Of a DNA stretch of 64,000 nucleotides, positions 48,384 through 63,022 are shown one piece after another. This DNA comes from Diplosphaera chodatii. Taxonomy: Eukaryota; Chlorophyta; Trebouxiophyceae; Prasiolales; Stichococcaceae. The DNA lies in the NCBI GenBank assembly GCA_032358165.1, contig JAALGY010000021.1, positions 682,001-746,000 on the forward strand, given 5' to 3'. The notes beneath the pieces were generated by a model, which saw nothing but the letters and a program-made list of their open reading frames with translations, was not told the DNA's origin and made no database searches. The position numbers and the translations under genes are program-made. Positions within the stretch are counted from its first letter, which is position 1. Each line of letters starts with the position of its first letter.

Positions 48384-51006
48384 ATGCACGCTCGTGTCGT
48401 CCCAAGCACTGGTGTCACCAGCACAAGGACAAGGCTGCCAGCAGTTGCATTGGGCAGGACGCATCAGACATACCGCCACCAACAGCGGCTGTGCACGCCG
48501 CGTGCGACCATGACGGCACCAAGCTTACAGGAGCGGCAAGGTAACGTCGGCGCTTTGTCAGATGCCCTGGGTGGCACGAAGTATGGCCCTGGCCCGTCAG
48601 ATGCAGCAATTGCCAGCACGCTCACCAACGAGGTTTCTCAAGAGCATGTCGAGGAACTCGAAGCACAGGTTTCGGGTGAGTTTCCAGCATGGCTAGATGG
48701 GACGCTGTTGCGCAACGGTCCTGGCACATTCAAGGGCATGCAGCATCTGTTCGACGGCTATGGCATGCTGTCTAAGTTCCGGTTCAAAGACGGGCATGTT
48801 TGGGTTTCGAATCGGTTTGTCGAGAGCAAGTCCTGGAAGACTTTCAGAGACTCCGGAAAGATGGCCTTTTCGGAGTTTGGCACAGGCATTCCGTTTGCTA
48901 AAACCATGTGGAACATGGTCAAGCAATACACTGGCATGGGTCAAGGTACAACTCGTCCTTTGCGGTGATACTCTCCCTTTGCAGCATGTCGTCCCCGTCT
49001 ACAACAGGGATTGATTTATTTGCATTCACTGCTACTGTCATGCTGCTGCAGGTTTTACTGACAACTCGAATGTCAATGTGCTGCCCCTGCCGGATGGCAA
49101 GACAGCGTTGTCCATGACAGAAGCTGTGCAAGGCACCTACTTGGTCAGTGGCAGGGGCTGCGTTTGCTGCTGCATGCCACACAGCAAGGTGCAACCTGTT
49201 AGTCAGTCAGCAATGGGGTGCAGTCACCGTTGCCAATTGTGTGCGACATCAGGTGCGCATGGCAGATCTCGAGACACAGCACCGGGTCCAGTTCAAGGAC
49301 GATGTGAAGGGTATACTTACAACAGCCCACCCTGCAATCCTTCCAGACGGCAGCATAGTCAACTTCTGCTCCGATGTGAGACTGATGTCCAGCACCTGAT
49401 ATGCTTCAGCTATGCAGATGCTTGCCAAGCCGCGCTATCACCAGCCAGTTGCCCATCTTACCTTTGCCGGTCGCAGATTGGGGGCAAGTATACAGTGTAC
49501 CGCAGCCAGCCGGGCAGCCCGCAGCGGGAGGTTCTTGCGCAGATCCCGCTGCGCTCTGGCACCATCCCGTCATGGGTGCACGACTTCCCATACACGGAAA
49601 ACTACATGATCCTTCCAGAGACGCCTGTCTACTTCGACCTGAAGGTGTGGATGCACGCTGCTGTTTGGCGCTGAGTGGTCCAGCTGGAACATCAACCTGA
49701 TTCCATCTCCGAATGTATCCATATGCCGTGAGACAGGCCAAGAAAGGGCAATGCCAAGCTCACAGGACTGCTTCCTGCGCAGGCGCTGGCCAGCGGCAAG
49801 CACGGGGATTATGTCATCATGCAGTGGAAGCCGGAGGAGGAGTCGCTGCTGCATGTTGTGCCGCTGGACGGCAAGGGGCCAGTCCGCTCTTTCAAGGCTC
49901 CAAAGTACTTCACATTCCACTACATGAATGCGTACGAGTCGGGTAAGGGTGGTCCTGTTGCTGTTTTTCAATGGTGTCTGCCCATCGACTGTGTGTTCAT
50001 GTGGGTGTGCCTGAGTCCTGCCTATCTGCAAGAGCGCTGAAGCTCATGAGTGGTGGTGCTGTGTGTAGAGGACGGCAAGCAGATCCATATTGACTTTGGC
50101 TGCTACGAGAACCCCGACAACCTGAACTTCCTGCTGCTCAAGAACATGCGGGAGGGCAGGACGCCGGTTGCGCAGGCGCCGCTCAAGTAGGCATCAAAGT
50201 TCATGCTGATCCAGCATGATGAACAGTATTTGCTCTGCAAACTTGGCTGCCTCACACACACAGAGCAGTACAGAAGCCAACAATTTCCCATTGGTCGTCC
50301 ACAGGCGATTGACGATCGACCTTGAGCAGCCAGACAAGATCGCGACAGTCAAGCCCCTGATGCAGGACGACAGCAGCTATGTGCAGGCAGAGCTGCCGCG
50401 CGTCAACCCATTCCACAAAGGCCGCCCTTATCGGTGTGGCACTGTTTGTGATAGCCTGAGTGGCAACATCTTTGGTGCCTACTGGGTTCTGTGGCCGTCA
50501 ACCCCGGCAGGCCTGGCAGCTGATGATCAAACCTACAGCTCACCGTCATGTCCCACGCTGCAGGTACGGCTACAGCCTGGCAGCAGGACGCTCTGCGCAC
50601 CACAACAACACTCTCGTCAAGTACGACGTGCAGACTGGGGAGGCGCTCGTGTGGCACGAGCCTGGCTGCCTGCCCACAGGTGTGACATGGCCAGTCCCGT
50701 CCACCGGCAGGTGTGCACCAAACATCAGCGTCACGTTAATGATCATCACCAAAGCGCGTGTGAGTCGAGGCACTGCTGGGCCTGGTGTCTGCAGAGCCTG
50801 TGATGGTGCCGCGGCAAAGTAAGGACGGCGAGGTGGATGAGGATGATGGCGTTGTGCTGACGACCGTGGCGGGCGGCGACGGCAAGACATTCTTGCTCGC
50901 GCTGGACGCCAAAACGTTCAAGGAGACGGGGCGTGCACACCTGCCTTTCAACCTTCCATATTCCTTTCATGGCAACTACCTTGCGCGGCAAGACTCCCAG
51001 GCGTGA
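48384..51006 (+). CDS. Carotenoid cleavage oxygenase (RPE65/CCD family)
   Basis: These enzymes cleave a carotenoid or apocarotenoid double bond using Fe(II) and O2. Exon 1 (ATG 48384) has an Arg/Ser/Thr-rich leader of about 40 residues before MTAPSLQERQG, which may be a transit peptide. The core motif PAWLDGTLLRNGPGTF and LFDGYGMLSKFRF follow (48690-48790). All four iron-ligand histidines are visible: TTAHPAIL (near 49320), WVHDFPYTENY (near 49575), FTFHYMNAYE (near 49910) and YSFHGNYLA in the last exon (near 50970). Other exons give YTVYRSQPGSPQREVL, DYVIMQWKPEEESLLHV, HIDFGCYENPDNLN and TTVAGGDGKTFLLALDA. The gene ends at 51006. It is probably an apocarotenoid or stilbene-type oxygenase, and the substrate cannot be assigned. 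In-phase introns separate about ten exons. Confidence 0.9.
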
Positions 51007-51465
51007 AAGCAAATAGACGTGCAAGTCTGCAGCGGAGGTAATGCCGTTTTTGGCGTGCATCATTTTATGTGATTGGCTTGCAGTACATCGATCGATGCTG
51101 CTGCTTTCGCGTGATTGACGTTTACTCTGGTGACATTGCCGGTGACGTTCATGTATCTGTCTGTGATACCTATGCGCTGCGATCAACGTGATTGTTTGGG
51201 ATTTCTGGCAGATCAGGGTAGTCGTTTAGCAATCAAAACTTTGTAACTTAGTTTTGAATGAACGAACGAACGAATGGCGAAGCAGTCATTTTCCACAGTG
51301 CTACAACTCCAACACAGCAGATGTTCCACACCCCAGATGAGGATGCAGAGGATGTTGTGGCGGCTGCCTTCGCAGGATATACAGGTCAGCTGACATGCTT
51401 GGTGATCGCCATGAACGCCCAAACAAATTCCTCCAGACCCAGTTATCCGCAAAGGGCAATACAAA
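51007..51465. other. Intergenic region after the carotenoid oxygenase
   Basis: This holds the CCD 3' UTR, a TGTAA at 51242-51246, a short GAACGAACGAAC triplication near 51260, and the promoter of the next gene. Confidence 0.4.
51242..51246 (+). terminator. Possible TGTAA polyadenylation signal of the carotenoid oxygenase gene
   Basis: TGTAA lies in an AT-rich patch about 240 nt after the stop, a usual 3' UTR length for green algae. The assignment is by position only. Confidence 0.35.
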
Positions 51466-53700
<2,235 letters not shown>

Positions 53701-53947
53701 TAGCCGTCCAGCAGCATGCCTCCTGGTTGATGCTCGACTGGCGCAAATACTGTCTGCCAAATGCTGCCAAATCATGCAGCAATGCCGCATCCTGACTACT
53801 GTCAAGCTGGCCTACTGAAGCTGGCTACTCGACCTACACTGCCTTCTCCCCTGACCGATGGTCACAAATCATCCGACTTGCAGCTAGCAGCACGCCAGCT
53901 ACCAAGCAACGGATCGCATTGCGCAAAACTGGAGCAGACCTGCAAAA

Positions 53948-56620
53948 TCACTCTTCTGCTGTAGCGTCATCACCACTGCCTCCTAGTTGGGCTGCCAAGC
54001 TACTCACAACAATGAGCGCTGCGCCTGCCCAGCCCATGGGTCCCCACCTGCAAGTGTCCAAAGTGAACTCAGCCACGAGGTGCGGTGGCATTGTCAGTGT
54101 TGCCAGGATGAGCAGGACAATGACGCGCAATTACACATATGCTGGCGCACCTCTCGCCTAGCACAGCAAAGGCTAGCCCGGCGCCGAGCAGTGGCTCTGC
54201 AGTGTACTGCAGTCAGAAAGAGCAGCTAGTTGGAATCAACGCGCAGGTTGATGCAGGTATTGCGCATCATCGCAGATGGCCAGGCCCGGGACCAGAGGCA
54301 ATCGCAGCATACCACAAGGCTGGCGTCCACACTGGAGACGGTGTTGAGAGCCGTGAGCTGCAGCAGGTGCATGCAATGTATTGAAGCACGCTGGGCAGCA
54401 GGCTTTCTGACACATGTGCAAGTAGACTGCATGCATCTTCATGACAGGTGATCATTGCTGACATAACACGCTTGATGGCAGCTCACCTCGAGCAGGAGCG
54501 CCAAGTCTGTGGATGCGAGGCCTGTCCACAGGATCGAAAACCATGGGAATTGCGGCCCGCGTCGTGACAATGCCCCCAGCGGGTCTGCCAGCAAGTTTAA
54601 TGCCTAGGAACAAAAGTACCAGAGTTACAGACAAGCACCGACAGTTGTTGCAGTATTGGGTTGTTGGCCGAAGGACAGAGCATGGTCAGGGCCAATGAGC
54701 TCGTAAATGTTTGCCAAGGGCAATGATGACCTGACTGGGGTTGGCTGCGAATGCTGAGGCTGCGGACACAACTGCCACCATCGTGAGGCTGACGCTCATT
54801 AGCTGGAAGGTGGACTTGGGCGGCAGCCTGCGCGACAGCTTCTCCGTGCGGTATATCTGCAGCCAGTTGAGGGCACAGCTTTGCTTGGCAACCTTGTGTG
54901 AAGTGCATGGCATGACGACCATCGCTTGCTGCGATCGAAACAAGACCACTGTCAGAATACAGCCATCTGCACGGCTTGCCAAGGCGATGCAATGTTTGTA
55001 CCTGCACGCCAAAGAAGATGGCGGACAGCAGGCTCCACAGGTCGCCCAAGCCGGGCGGGCTGCCGCCACCGTTCTCGAGCAGTGACACGCCCCCCAGCGC
55101 ACCAAATGCAGACAGCCAGATGACTGGCTTGATCTGGCGCTGGTCCCCCAGCTTGCTGCCCGCCAAAAACGGCACCTGAGAGCAGCTCACACCACCTCTA
55201 GGCACCGAAACAGCAGGTTGCTTTTGCATGCAGCTACGCTTGTGTGTATGCATTGCACTCGCATGTATGCATCGCCTTGTAAGTCCAGGCCTACCGCTAA
55301 CACAGTGAAGGTGCTGATGAAGCTGGCGCGCGAGGCATCTGTGGTGCTGAGCCCTATTGCCTGCAACGAAGTGTCGATCTGCTTGTGCAGGGCTACACCT
55401 CCCGAATGAATGCTGGCGGCTGACTTCGACTTCGCCCAACCAGGAGTTATCTGCTAGTGCCTAGAGTCTGCAGGTATATACTTGAGCAGTTGTGCAACTT
55501 GCAACACCTGTGTAAGGTACCCTGCGCTCGTCCATAAACCAAGCTCTATGCCGGCGGGGAGAACCTCGCCAGTTTCCTCCCGCAATGCCTCAGGCAGAAA
55601 GGGAAGGAAGAACGCCGCAGCACAGGCAAACCGAGCTGCGCAAAACACGAGGGGGTCCAGGCCTCCAGCGTCCTTGACGAGAACCCTGCAACAACAGTGC
55701 CCCGCTTGCAGTCAGCTCCAACGAAGTCGGAAACATGGACTTGGCACGCATCACTGCTGCAACACGAGTTGAGGCAGGGAAGGCCCCACGGCAACAGCGC
55801 ACTCTCACCAGTTTGTAGCCACCAGCGCGACTAGAGCCCAGAGCAGGACCAGGCCCCGGACGCGCGGCGACAGCCACTGCGGGGTGAGCCGGCGCACCAG
55901 GCCGCTGAGCGCGCCCCTGGCGCCTGCCTCGGCGCTGCTGTCGTCCTGCAACGCCGCCAGATGCGCCGCGACATCGCCGGGCGCTGCCTCGAGGGACGCC
56001 ACACTGGCCTGATGGCTCTCGGCAGCTGATGTGCTGGCAAAGACATCCGCGTCGGTAGAGCTGCTGGCGCCACCGGCAGTTGCCCAGCCATCCAGGCTGT
56101 CCCAGACCGAGGCCTCTGGCTGCAGTTCGGCCAGCGACGTGGGACCCTCGGCACCAGCTCCCGTCGATGGCGCGCCCATCCACTCCTGCATGTGCCAACA
56201 TGCAATGTTGCAGGCGAACACCGCACTGACCAGCAGTCCACGCTGTGCGCCTTGCTTGCCTGTGCACAGAGCACGCTCCCAAGACGAGGCACTGCGTCCA
56301 CATAAGCATAGTAACATAAGCTCAGCGAAAATGTGGTCAGGCAGCTCATGAGATCATGGCACAAAGGACAGCGGGTCAGACTGTGACTCGGATGGCACCT
56401 GGGAGCTGAAGGCATCTGTGTCCAGGGCCAGGCCGCCATCATTCGAGGGCACCGGCAGGCGTATGGGGCTGGGCGACCGCCGCGTCCTGCTGGGCGCCGC
56501 GGCTGCGGCGCACCGGCTGCGCTGGCGGCCGCGGGGCGGTGCTGCCCATGCATGCAGGCCAGCCGCCCCGGCCAGCTCCGTACTGCGGCGCTGCACGTCG
56601 ACCGACCGTCTCAGCATCAT
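53948..56620 (-). CDS. EamA/DMT-superfamily transporter, plastid-type leader
   Basis: EamA proteins are 10-helix drug/metabolite transporters. Exon 1 (ATG 56620, MMLRRSVDVQRRSTELAG) is Arg/Ala/Ser-rich and acid-poor, consistent with a chloroplast transit peptide. It is followed by a soluble acidic Ser/Ala-rich stretch of about 100 residues (about 56180-55890). Membrane segments follow: VRGLVLLWALVALVATNW, LDPLVFCAARFACAAAFF, DASRASFISTFTV (DMT signature), PVIWLSAFGALGGVSLLENG, GDLWSLLSAIFFGVQ, FQLMSVSLTMVAVVSAASA, ILWTGLASTDLALLLE, LTALNTVSSVDASLV, EPLLGAGLAFAVLGER and WGPMGWAGAALIVVSSLA, ending at 53948. All late exons join by phase. Substrate is unknown. It is head-to-head with the biotin-protein ligase gene. 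Confidence 0.83.
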
Positions 56621-57037
56621 CGAAACCGGAGGTCAACGCCGTGCAACACGCCGCCGCTGCATCGGCAATTTGCTTTCAAAAGCACTCCAGCTGTGATTGC
56701 AAGATACGCTTCACGAGCAACAGGCAGCTATGCCCTGCGAATTTTGCGAGTGCAACACGACTGAATGGCGTGTGGGACGGCAGTGCAGGGCCGCAGCGGT
56801 AGAAGCATCGCTGTTGCTGACTTGTCGCGTAACCTGTATCTTTATGCATGATATCTTGGTTTTCGATGCATCCCGTGATCTGTTCGCTGCTGGCGTATCT
56901 GCATGAAGTGTTCAAACCGCAGTCGGCAAACGCGCTTCTTGCATGGAGACGTGTTCTTGTAACAGATCAAACGTGGTGCGAGCTGGCGTGTCTGATCTTC
57001 CCATCACCATGTATCCTTGCACGGGGTGCCGCGCCGC
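56621..57037. other. Divergent intergenic region (EamA / biotin-protein ligase)
   Basis: This 417 nt 5' flank is shared by both genes. No TATA consensus and no exons are seen. Confidence 0.4.
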
Positions 57038-58915
57038 ATGCCCCCACTGGGCCGGCCCACCTCCTTCTGCCACGTGCAGAGGCAGCTTGTCGCACCTGAG
57101 GCTGCGACAGCTCGTGCTGCGCCGCTGTCACTGGTGCACAAGCGTCAGCAGAAGTGCTTGTGGCGCCGCCACGCGCGGCGCAGCATGGAGCGGGCAGCCA
57201 CCGCACAGCCAGAGGAATACCAGCTGCTGGTCACCAGCACCGATGAGCGCGGCCTTGAAGCGTTGCGGAGGTCCTTCTCGCAGGTAGGATTGCAACTGGA
57301 TTTAGGTGGGTGCTGTGGAATGGCGTTGCTTGCATCAATGGAGCAATGAGTCAGCTGTTGTGGCCCACCTGCAGGAAGACGCACTTATGGCTTCGGGCGC
57401 CAGTGTATTGCCTTGCTTTGAGGTTGACAGCATGCAGCCTCAGCCACAATTCGATGCGGCGGCCTTCATGCGGCACCTCGGCACAGCGCAGCTGGGTCAG
57501 ACGCTGCTGAGTGCAGCCCAGCTGCCGTCCACGCAGACACTACTGCAGGACGTTGCGCGGCAAATCCCAGACGGTACGGTCTGCGTGGCTGACGTGCAGT
57601 CCGGTGGCAAGGGTGAGTTCACCCTTCTCAGCCACCATGACTGTCTCTGGTAGTGGTGATGAGGGATGGCGTGCCGCTCGTTCCATTCATGCGATGTCAG
57701 CTTGCAGGCAGGGGCCGCAACGTCTGGACGTCGCCACGTGGCTGCCTCATGTTCTCGGCACTGATCCGCTTGAAGATGTCAGGTGTGATTGTTGTGCACA
57801 CATCTGAGATGCATCCTTTCCCCGACTCCCAATGATTTCGTTCTTGTCTGCTGGATACCTTTGCGATGCATTAGAAGACCATGCCATGCAGGGTCAAGGC
57901 TCCCATTTGTTCAGTACGTGGCGTCGTTGGCGGTGCTGCAAGCCATACAGGCAGAGGCAGGCAGGTTTTTCATGTGCCAGGTGCTCTTGGTGTGTCTTTC
58001 TGGCTGGGGCGCATCCAGCAACTCTATTGTCTGACAGCAGCACTGCACACCTGTGTGCAGGGAAGTTATTGGGTGACCCAAGTCAAAAGCTCGACGTGCG
58101 CATCAAGTGGCCCAACGACCTGTACGCCGGCCCACACAAGCTGGGGGGCATCCTGTGCCAGAGCGTCTACCGCGACCAGCAGTTTCAGGTCATAACGTAC
58201 CCTTACAGTTTCTGGGAAGCTGAAGAATCGTACACTACAACCAGCACAACTCAATGCGTAGGACATCTTGCTGTAGGTGATCATTGGTGTGGGCTTGAAT
58301 TTGAGCAACGAGCAGCCCAGCACCTGCATCAACGCTATGCTCCGGGAGCAGCAGCGGCAGTGCAGCCCCGAGCTCACTACCAGCCCAGCAGTCACCCCAG
58401 AGGTGAGTACATCTGATCTGCTGTGCTGAAGCCTGGTGCAGGCCGTCCTGTTGATAGCAGACCCTCACATGTGGCACTTGACCAAACATCTGGATGGACC
58501 TTCTGCAGGCCCTGCTGGCCACGACATTGTCGCTGCTAGAGCGTCATGTGCAGACGCTGCAAACAGAGGGATTCAAGCCCATCGAGGCTGCCTACACAGA
58601 CAGTTGGCTGCACACCGGCCAGCAGGTAAAGCGGGTGTTGCATCCCTGTACGCATAGGCGACACTGCATTTCTGCCACGCTTACACGTCAACATTAAGAA
58701 ACATGCAGATAGCAAGTCAAGATGGAGTGATTGCCTGTCAGGTGACGTGGAAGGGAGAGGAGGGGGAAAGGGATGTCAGCATGCGAATACAAGGGCTGAC
58801 ACCTGATGGCTATCTACTTGCGGCAGACGATGGCGGAGAGCGGTACTCGCTATCACCCGATGGCAACAGCCTCGACTTCTTTCAGGGCCTGATCAGATCA
58901 AAGTTGCCCAGATGA
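57038..58915 (+). CDS. HCS: Biotin-protein ligase (holocarboxylase synthetase)
   Basis: This enzyme attaches biotin through biotinyl-AMP to carboxylases such as acetyl-CoA carboxylase. From the Met at 57038 there is an Arg/Ala-rich leader, with a second Met at 57185 (MERAATAQPEEYQLLV), so dual targeting by alternative starts is possible. The catalytic core follows in order: ADVQSGGK plus GRGRNVWTSPRGCLMFSAL (biotin and ATP loop, near 57600 and 57710), LPFVQYVASLAVLQAIQAE (near 57900-57960), DVRIKWPNDLYAGPHKLGG (near 58095-58150), VIIGVGLNLSNEQPSTCIN (near 58275-58335), LLATTLSLLERHVQTLQTEG (near 58505-58570) and a C-terminal SH3-like part ending SKLPR at 58915. The motifs are complete. Intron phases agree across about eight exons. 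The gene is convergent with CCT5, with 204 nt between stops. Confidence 0.9.
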
Positions 58916-59119
58916 TAGGTGTGCGGCATATAGGTAACACCCCTGATGCACAGCAGAGCGTAAAAAAGGACAACTGATCACACACGACTGATACAGCATT
59001 TGCGCAGAGTGGCGCTGTGTCTATACACGCTGCACTGTCATGCAATCTGAGCCAACAATCACTGTCTCTGCACGATCCGCACACCATCCAGCAACCCCCG
59101 CTGTCTCCGCTGCCTCACT

Positions 59120-62100
59120 TCAATCGTAGTTGTTTGGGGAGATCACTGCAGTCGACACAAGCACCGGGGTCAAAGTCACCAGACACTTGCCAGCCCAGTT
59201 ACCGTCTGCAACAAAGGGCATCCTTGGACAGCAGACAATGCCCCCTGCTCACCGTCATCTATCTTCAGGATCATCTTGCAGACCTGCATTCAAATCATAG
59301 GAGCTCTTTGTGTACAATTGTGCTCTGAAGAGGCCTCAGCAAGCAGCAGAGCCCACCAGCAGCTGTGAGGAGTTCACCTGCGTGGCCAGCAGCAGCTGCT
59401 GCTTCTTCCCCTCGAGCGTTTCAAAAACATTCTGTTTCTGCATGTCGTTGGTGCCGACCTGATTGCAGTCAATGCCCAGATGATGCTGCCCCTCTTGCAC
59501 CTGCAGGGGCGAGAAAGATGGACAGCGTAAGTGGAGGCATACTGTCGAGCCGCCCATTTCACGAAGGCTCTGAGCAGCATTGCAGGAATCCCGTGATGAA
59601 ACTCTGCACCGCCTGCAGCACACCTGCTTGGCCTTGACCTCGGTGAGGCTCTCAATGGGCGCCAACCCGCTGTTTTCTGCCAGTGCCAGAGGGATGGCCT
59701 CCAGAGCATCTGCAAACGCTCGCATGGCATATTGCTCCTGCGCCAGCAAGGCGTACAAGCTCATCAGGGCATGCCAGACCCGTGCCTTGCCACCACATGC
59801 ACGGTTTCCTTGCAGGCGTGCACGCTGATGGTTGCGACTTTTGCAGCTGTGGCGAAGGTTTGCAACATTGTTGCATATGCAGAAGGGCGCACTATGCCTG
59901 GGTGTTGATCAGCGGAGTCGCCGACAGCTATCGAGGCAGCGATCTCGGCGGCGCCACCACCGTACACAATGTGGTTGTCACGCACGAGGTTGCGTGCCAC
60001 GCACAGCGCATCGTGTATCGACCGCTTGGCCTCTTCCAGAATCATCTGCAGGTGTGAGGCAGTGTGCTCAAAAACAAAATTTCACCACAGAGATTAGGAT
60101 GAACAGCAGTCAGGTGCACACTGGGTGCTGCTGCCAGCGCGAGCCCTGAGATGCACCCTGGCTACTCTGCCAGGCCAGATGCTCACTTTGTTGCCGCCGC
60201 GCACGAAGATGGTGACAGCCTTGGACTGCGGCGTCCCCTCAATCACCAGCATCCGGTCGCGCGTGGTCCCAAAGACCAGCTCCTTCACCTGCACATACAT
60301 TGCAAGTTACGGCCCTTGCAGATAATTTGGCATACGCACTCTGCCCAGACTTCTGCTGTCGTTCAGCCACTTGTGATTCAGAGTAGACCAGCCCTCTTCG
60401 GCAAGAGAAAAAAGAGCCGGATGGCAATGGTGATCGCACCGAGGCGGCCGAGCCCAGCTTTTCGGGGGACAGCTCCTCGAAGCGGGGCACGATGCGGGCG
60501 CCGGTGGCCATGGCCAGCAGTTCAATCTCCACGCCGCCCACCCACCGCACCGCCGGCAGCTCCCGCTGCATCAGCAGGTGGTTGGCCTCGTCGTCGAAGC
60601 CCCACTGGCAGATGACGAGTGTCGCGCCTGCACCACAGCAATTTTGTCTCGGGTGGTGTCACGTACTCCCCTGGTATAGCATTCGCATGTAGCAAGGGTA
60701 ATCCACACAGCACAGTGTGCAAGATGGACCTTGCCGGCGCACCAGAGTCCTTGCACTTCTGCACCATGTCGGTGAAGTACTTCTGCTCCGTCGCCCGCAG
60801 GCTCTCAAACTTCTCCACCGTGTCAATGTCGACCTGGACGACAGCACCACCATCATGAACAGGACGGTTTCATACATCTTCTGCAACGTCTCACGTTCCA
60901 GGGGGACATTCTAGTCAGCCAATGTTCGCTGGCTTACGGGCAACTCCAGTCAACCATACAGCGGAATAACCAACCCGGCAGTATCTCGTTGTACCTTGTG
61001 TTTGGTCTTCGGCTTGGGCGGCTCAAAGGGGCATGTCAGGATGGCCAGCTTTACGTCGTGCAGCTCCTTCGGCATCTGCGGGTGGCTGAAGTCCTTGTCA
61101 AGGACAAGGCCGTACACCAGCTTGGTGTCCTCCAGCCGGCCTCCCACCTTCCCATCCACCTGCAGACTTGAGCGCAGCAGGTGGCATGCTACAGCACTTG
61201 GATGCATCTGGCCGGCGAGGTGCTGTGCATGCCACAGCAGGCCAATGGAGCAGCTTGCCGCCACTTTCGCGGTCAGACTGGGCCCATAGTTGGAGCTCGT
61301 GAGTGCGCACCTTTATGAGCTCCAGATTGACATCTTTCCGCGCAAGATCCGCGACAGCCAGCACCGCTTTTACACACATCTCTGCCTGTTCCCGCTTGCA
61401 CCGCCCCACACTGCAATTCATTGATCCTCAGGTGACTCCAACCATCCAACAACATGCATGGTTTGCAGGGCTACTCTGGGTTCCAACAGGCGGTGCAGCC
61501 AGGTGTGCTGTGTGTGGATGTGCGATCAGATTCCTTGGTCATGCTGGTGGAGCCACGACGGTTGCAAGGGCGCAGCGACCTACATCTTGGACGAAAGGGT
61601 CGTCATGCAGGTGCGTATCAGCGGCTCCAAGTTGTCCGTGGAGAACTCGAATGAGTCGGCAATTGCCTCGAGGCGTGCAATGGCCACCTTGCATGCCATC
61701 TCATACCCCTCTGCCACACGCAGCGGGTGGATGCCCATATCAAGCAGCTTCTCTGCCTGCACAGATGGCATCCGAAAACACAGACTCATGAGAGCGCTTA
61801 CCTACAACGAGCAGCCTACAAGCTGCAATGCAGGATGCATGCCGCACCGTCATGCCTAGCCCTTGTAAGGCTGGGGAAAGCGCAGCTGACCTTCAATTCA
61901 GTATTCCCACTGCGCCCAAGCCCGGAGAAGCATGGCACCAACATGCTGGGAGGTGCTCAGCACCTGCTCCAGGAGGGCGCCCGCCAGGACCACAACGCCG
62001 GTCGTGCCGTCGCCGATCTCGTAGTCCTGCGACCGCGACAGCTGCACCAGCAGCTTGGCGATCTGGTTCTCCACCTCCATTTGGTCCAGGATGGTGGCTC

Positions 62101-62540
62101 CATCGTTGGCTGCGCCGGACCAGAGGATGCAACATGCAGTGACACTTGAGCTGGGTGCTGCACATGAGAACTCAACTGCCGACGAAGCAGGGTGCGGGGG
62201 CGAGCGTCAGCAGCACTCACTGATGAGAATGTCGCCGTCGGGGCTCTGCATCATTTTGTCCATGCCCTTCGGGCCCATCGATGACCGCATGAGACGCGCC
62301 ACCGACTTTGCGGCCATGATGTTGGCCTTGTGCGCCTCCAGACCCCGGAGCCTGCTCTTCTTCTCTTGCTCCTGAGCGCACGTAGATGGACAGGTTGCAA
62401 CAGGATCAAATGCTCATGCTGGATCATGAACGTCTGCAAACCATGCCGCTGCAGGCAGTTCTGTTGCTGCGGAAGCTTTGCCAACTTCGCACCCTGATGA
62501 CAATGAAAGGCCGGCCATACTCATCGAAGGCCAGCGACAT
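59120..62540 (-). CDS. CCT5: CCT/TRiC chaperonin subunit epsilon
   Basis: This is one of eight subunits of the cytosolic chaperonin that folds actin and tubulin. The start at 62540 ([16 protein letters not shown]) is the family N-terminus. Exons follow: [20 protein letters not shown] (near 62290), [20 protein letters not shown] (near 62010; GDGTT nucleotide motif), [20 protein letters not shown] (near 61720), [20 protein letters not shown] (near 61345), [93 protein letters not shown] (near 59960) and [20 protein letters not shown] (near 59700). The tail exons KMILKIDD (near 59255) and VISPNNYD join across an intron by phase and give the stop at 59120-59122. KIDDVIS is a diagnostic epsilon ending. 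Confidence 0.93.
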
Positions 62541-63022
62541 GCCGGCGAAGTGGCGGTGCCGACGCGTTGGCAGCAAAGGTCACTGATCGGGTGCTGGCTG
62601 CGGATTGCTCAAACGCAGAACCTGACAAAGAAACCGCGACGGCAGCATTCGCAGGAGGCGTCAAAGTGATGGACGTCGGTCTGGATCAGAGGTGCCATGA
62701 TGATCAGCACCTAGCACGCCTCTCAATGCTGAGACCGGGCAAAGGCGTGACACCCCTCGCTCCGTTGCCACCCTTGTCATACAAATGTCGCAACTGGAGG
62801 TCATCGGAAACTCGACGTGCTGGCTTCCCTCTACTTGCCACGTAAACATGGTTGCGGCAGCGCTGCGGCCCAAAGGTGCTTGCAGTTGCTTGCAGGTCGC
62901 GCACGACGTTCCTGTGGGGTCCTCGCATGCTGGGTGCTTTGCCGGCTCGGGGCCGTAAGCTCAGCGTCAGGGCGTGAAGGCCACCGCCTGCAGGCCACGT
63001 GCAGTGTTTACCAGGCCGCGAG
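62541..63022. other. Divergent intergenic region (CCT5 / Alba)
   Basis: This 482 nt region must hold both promoters. No TATA element or exons were identified. Confidence 0.4.
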
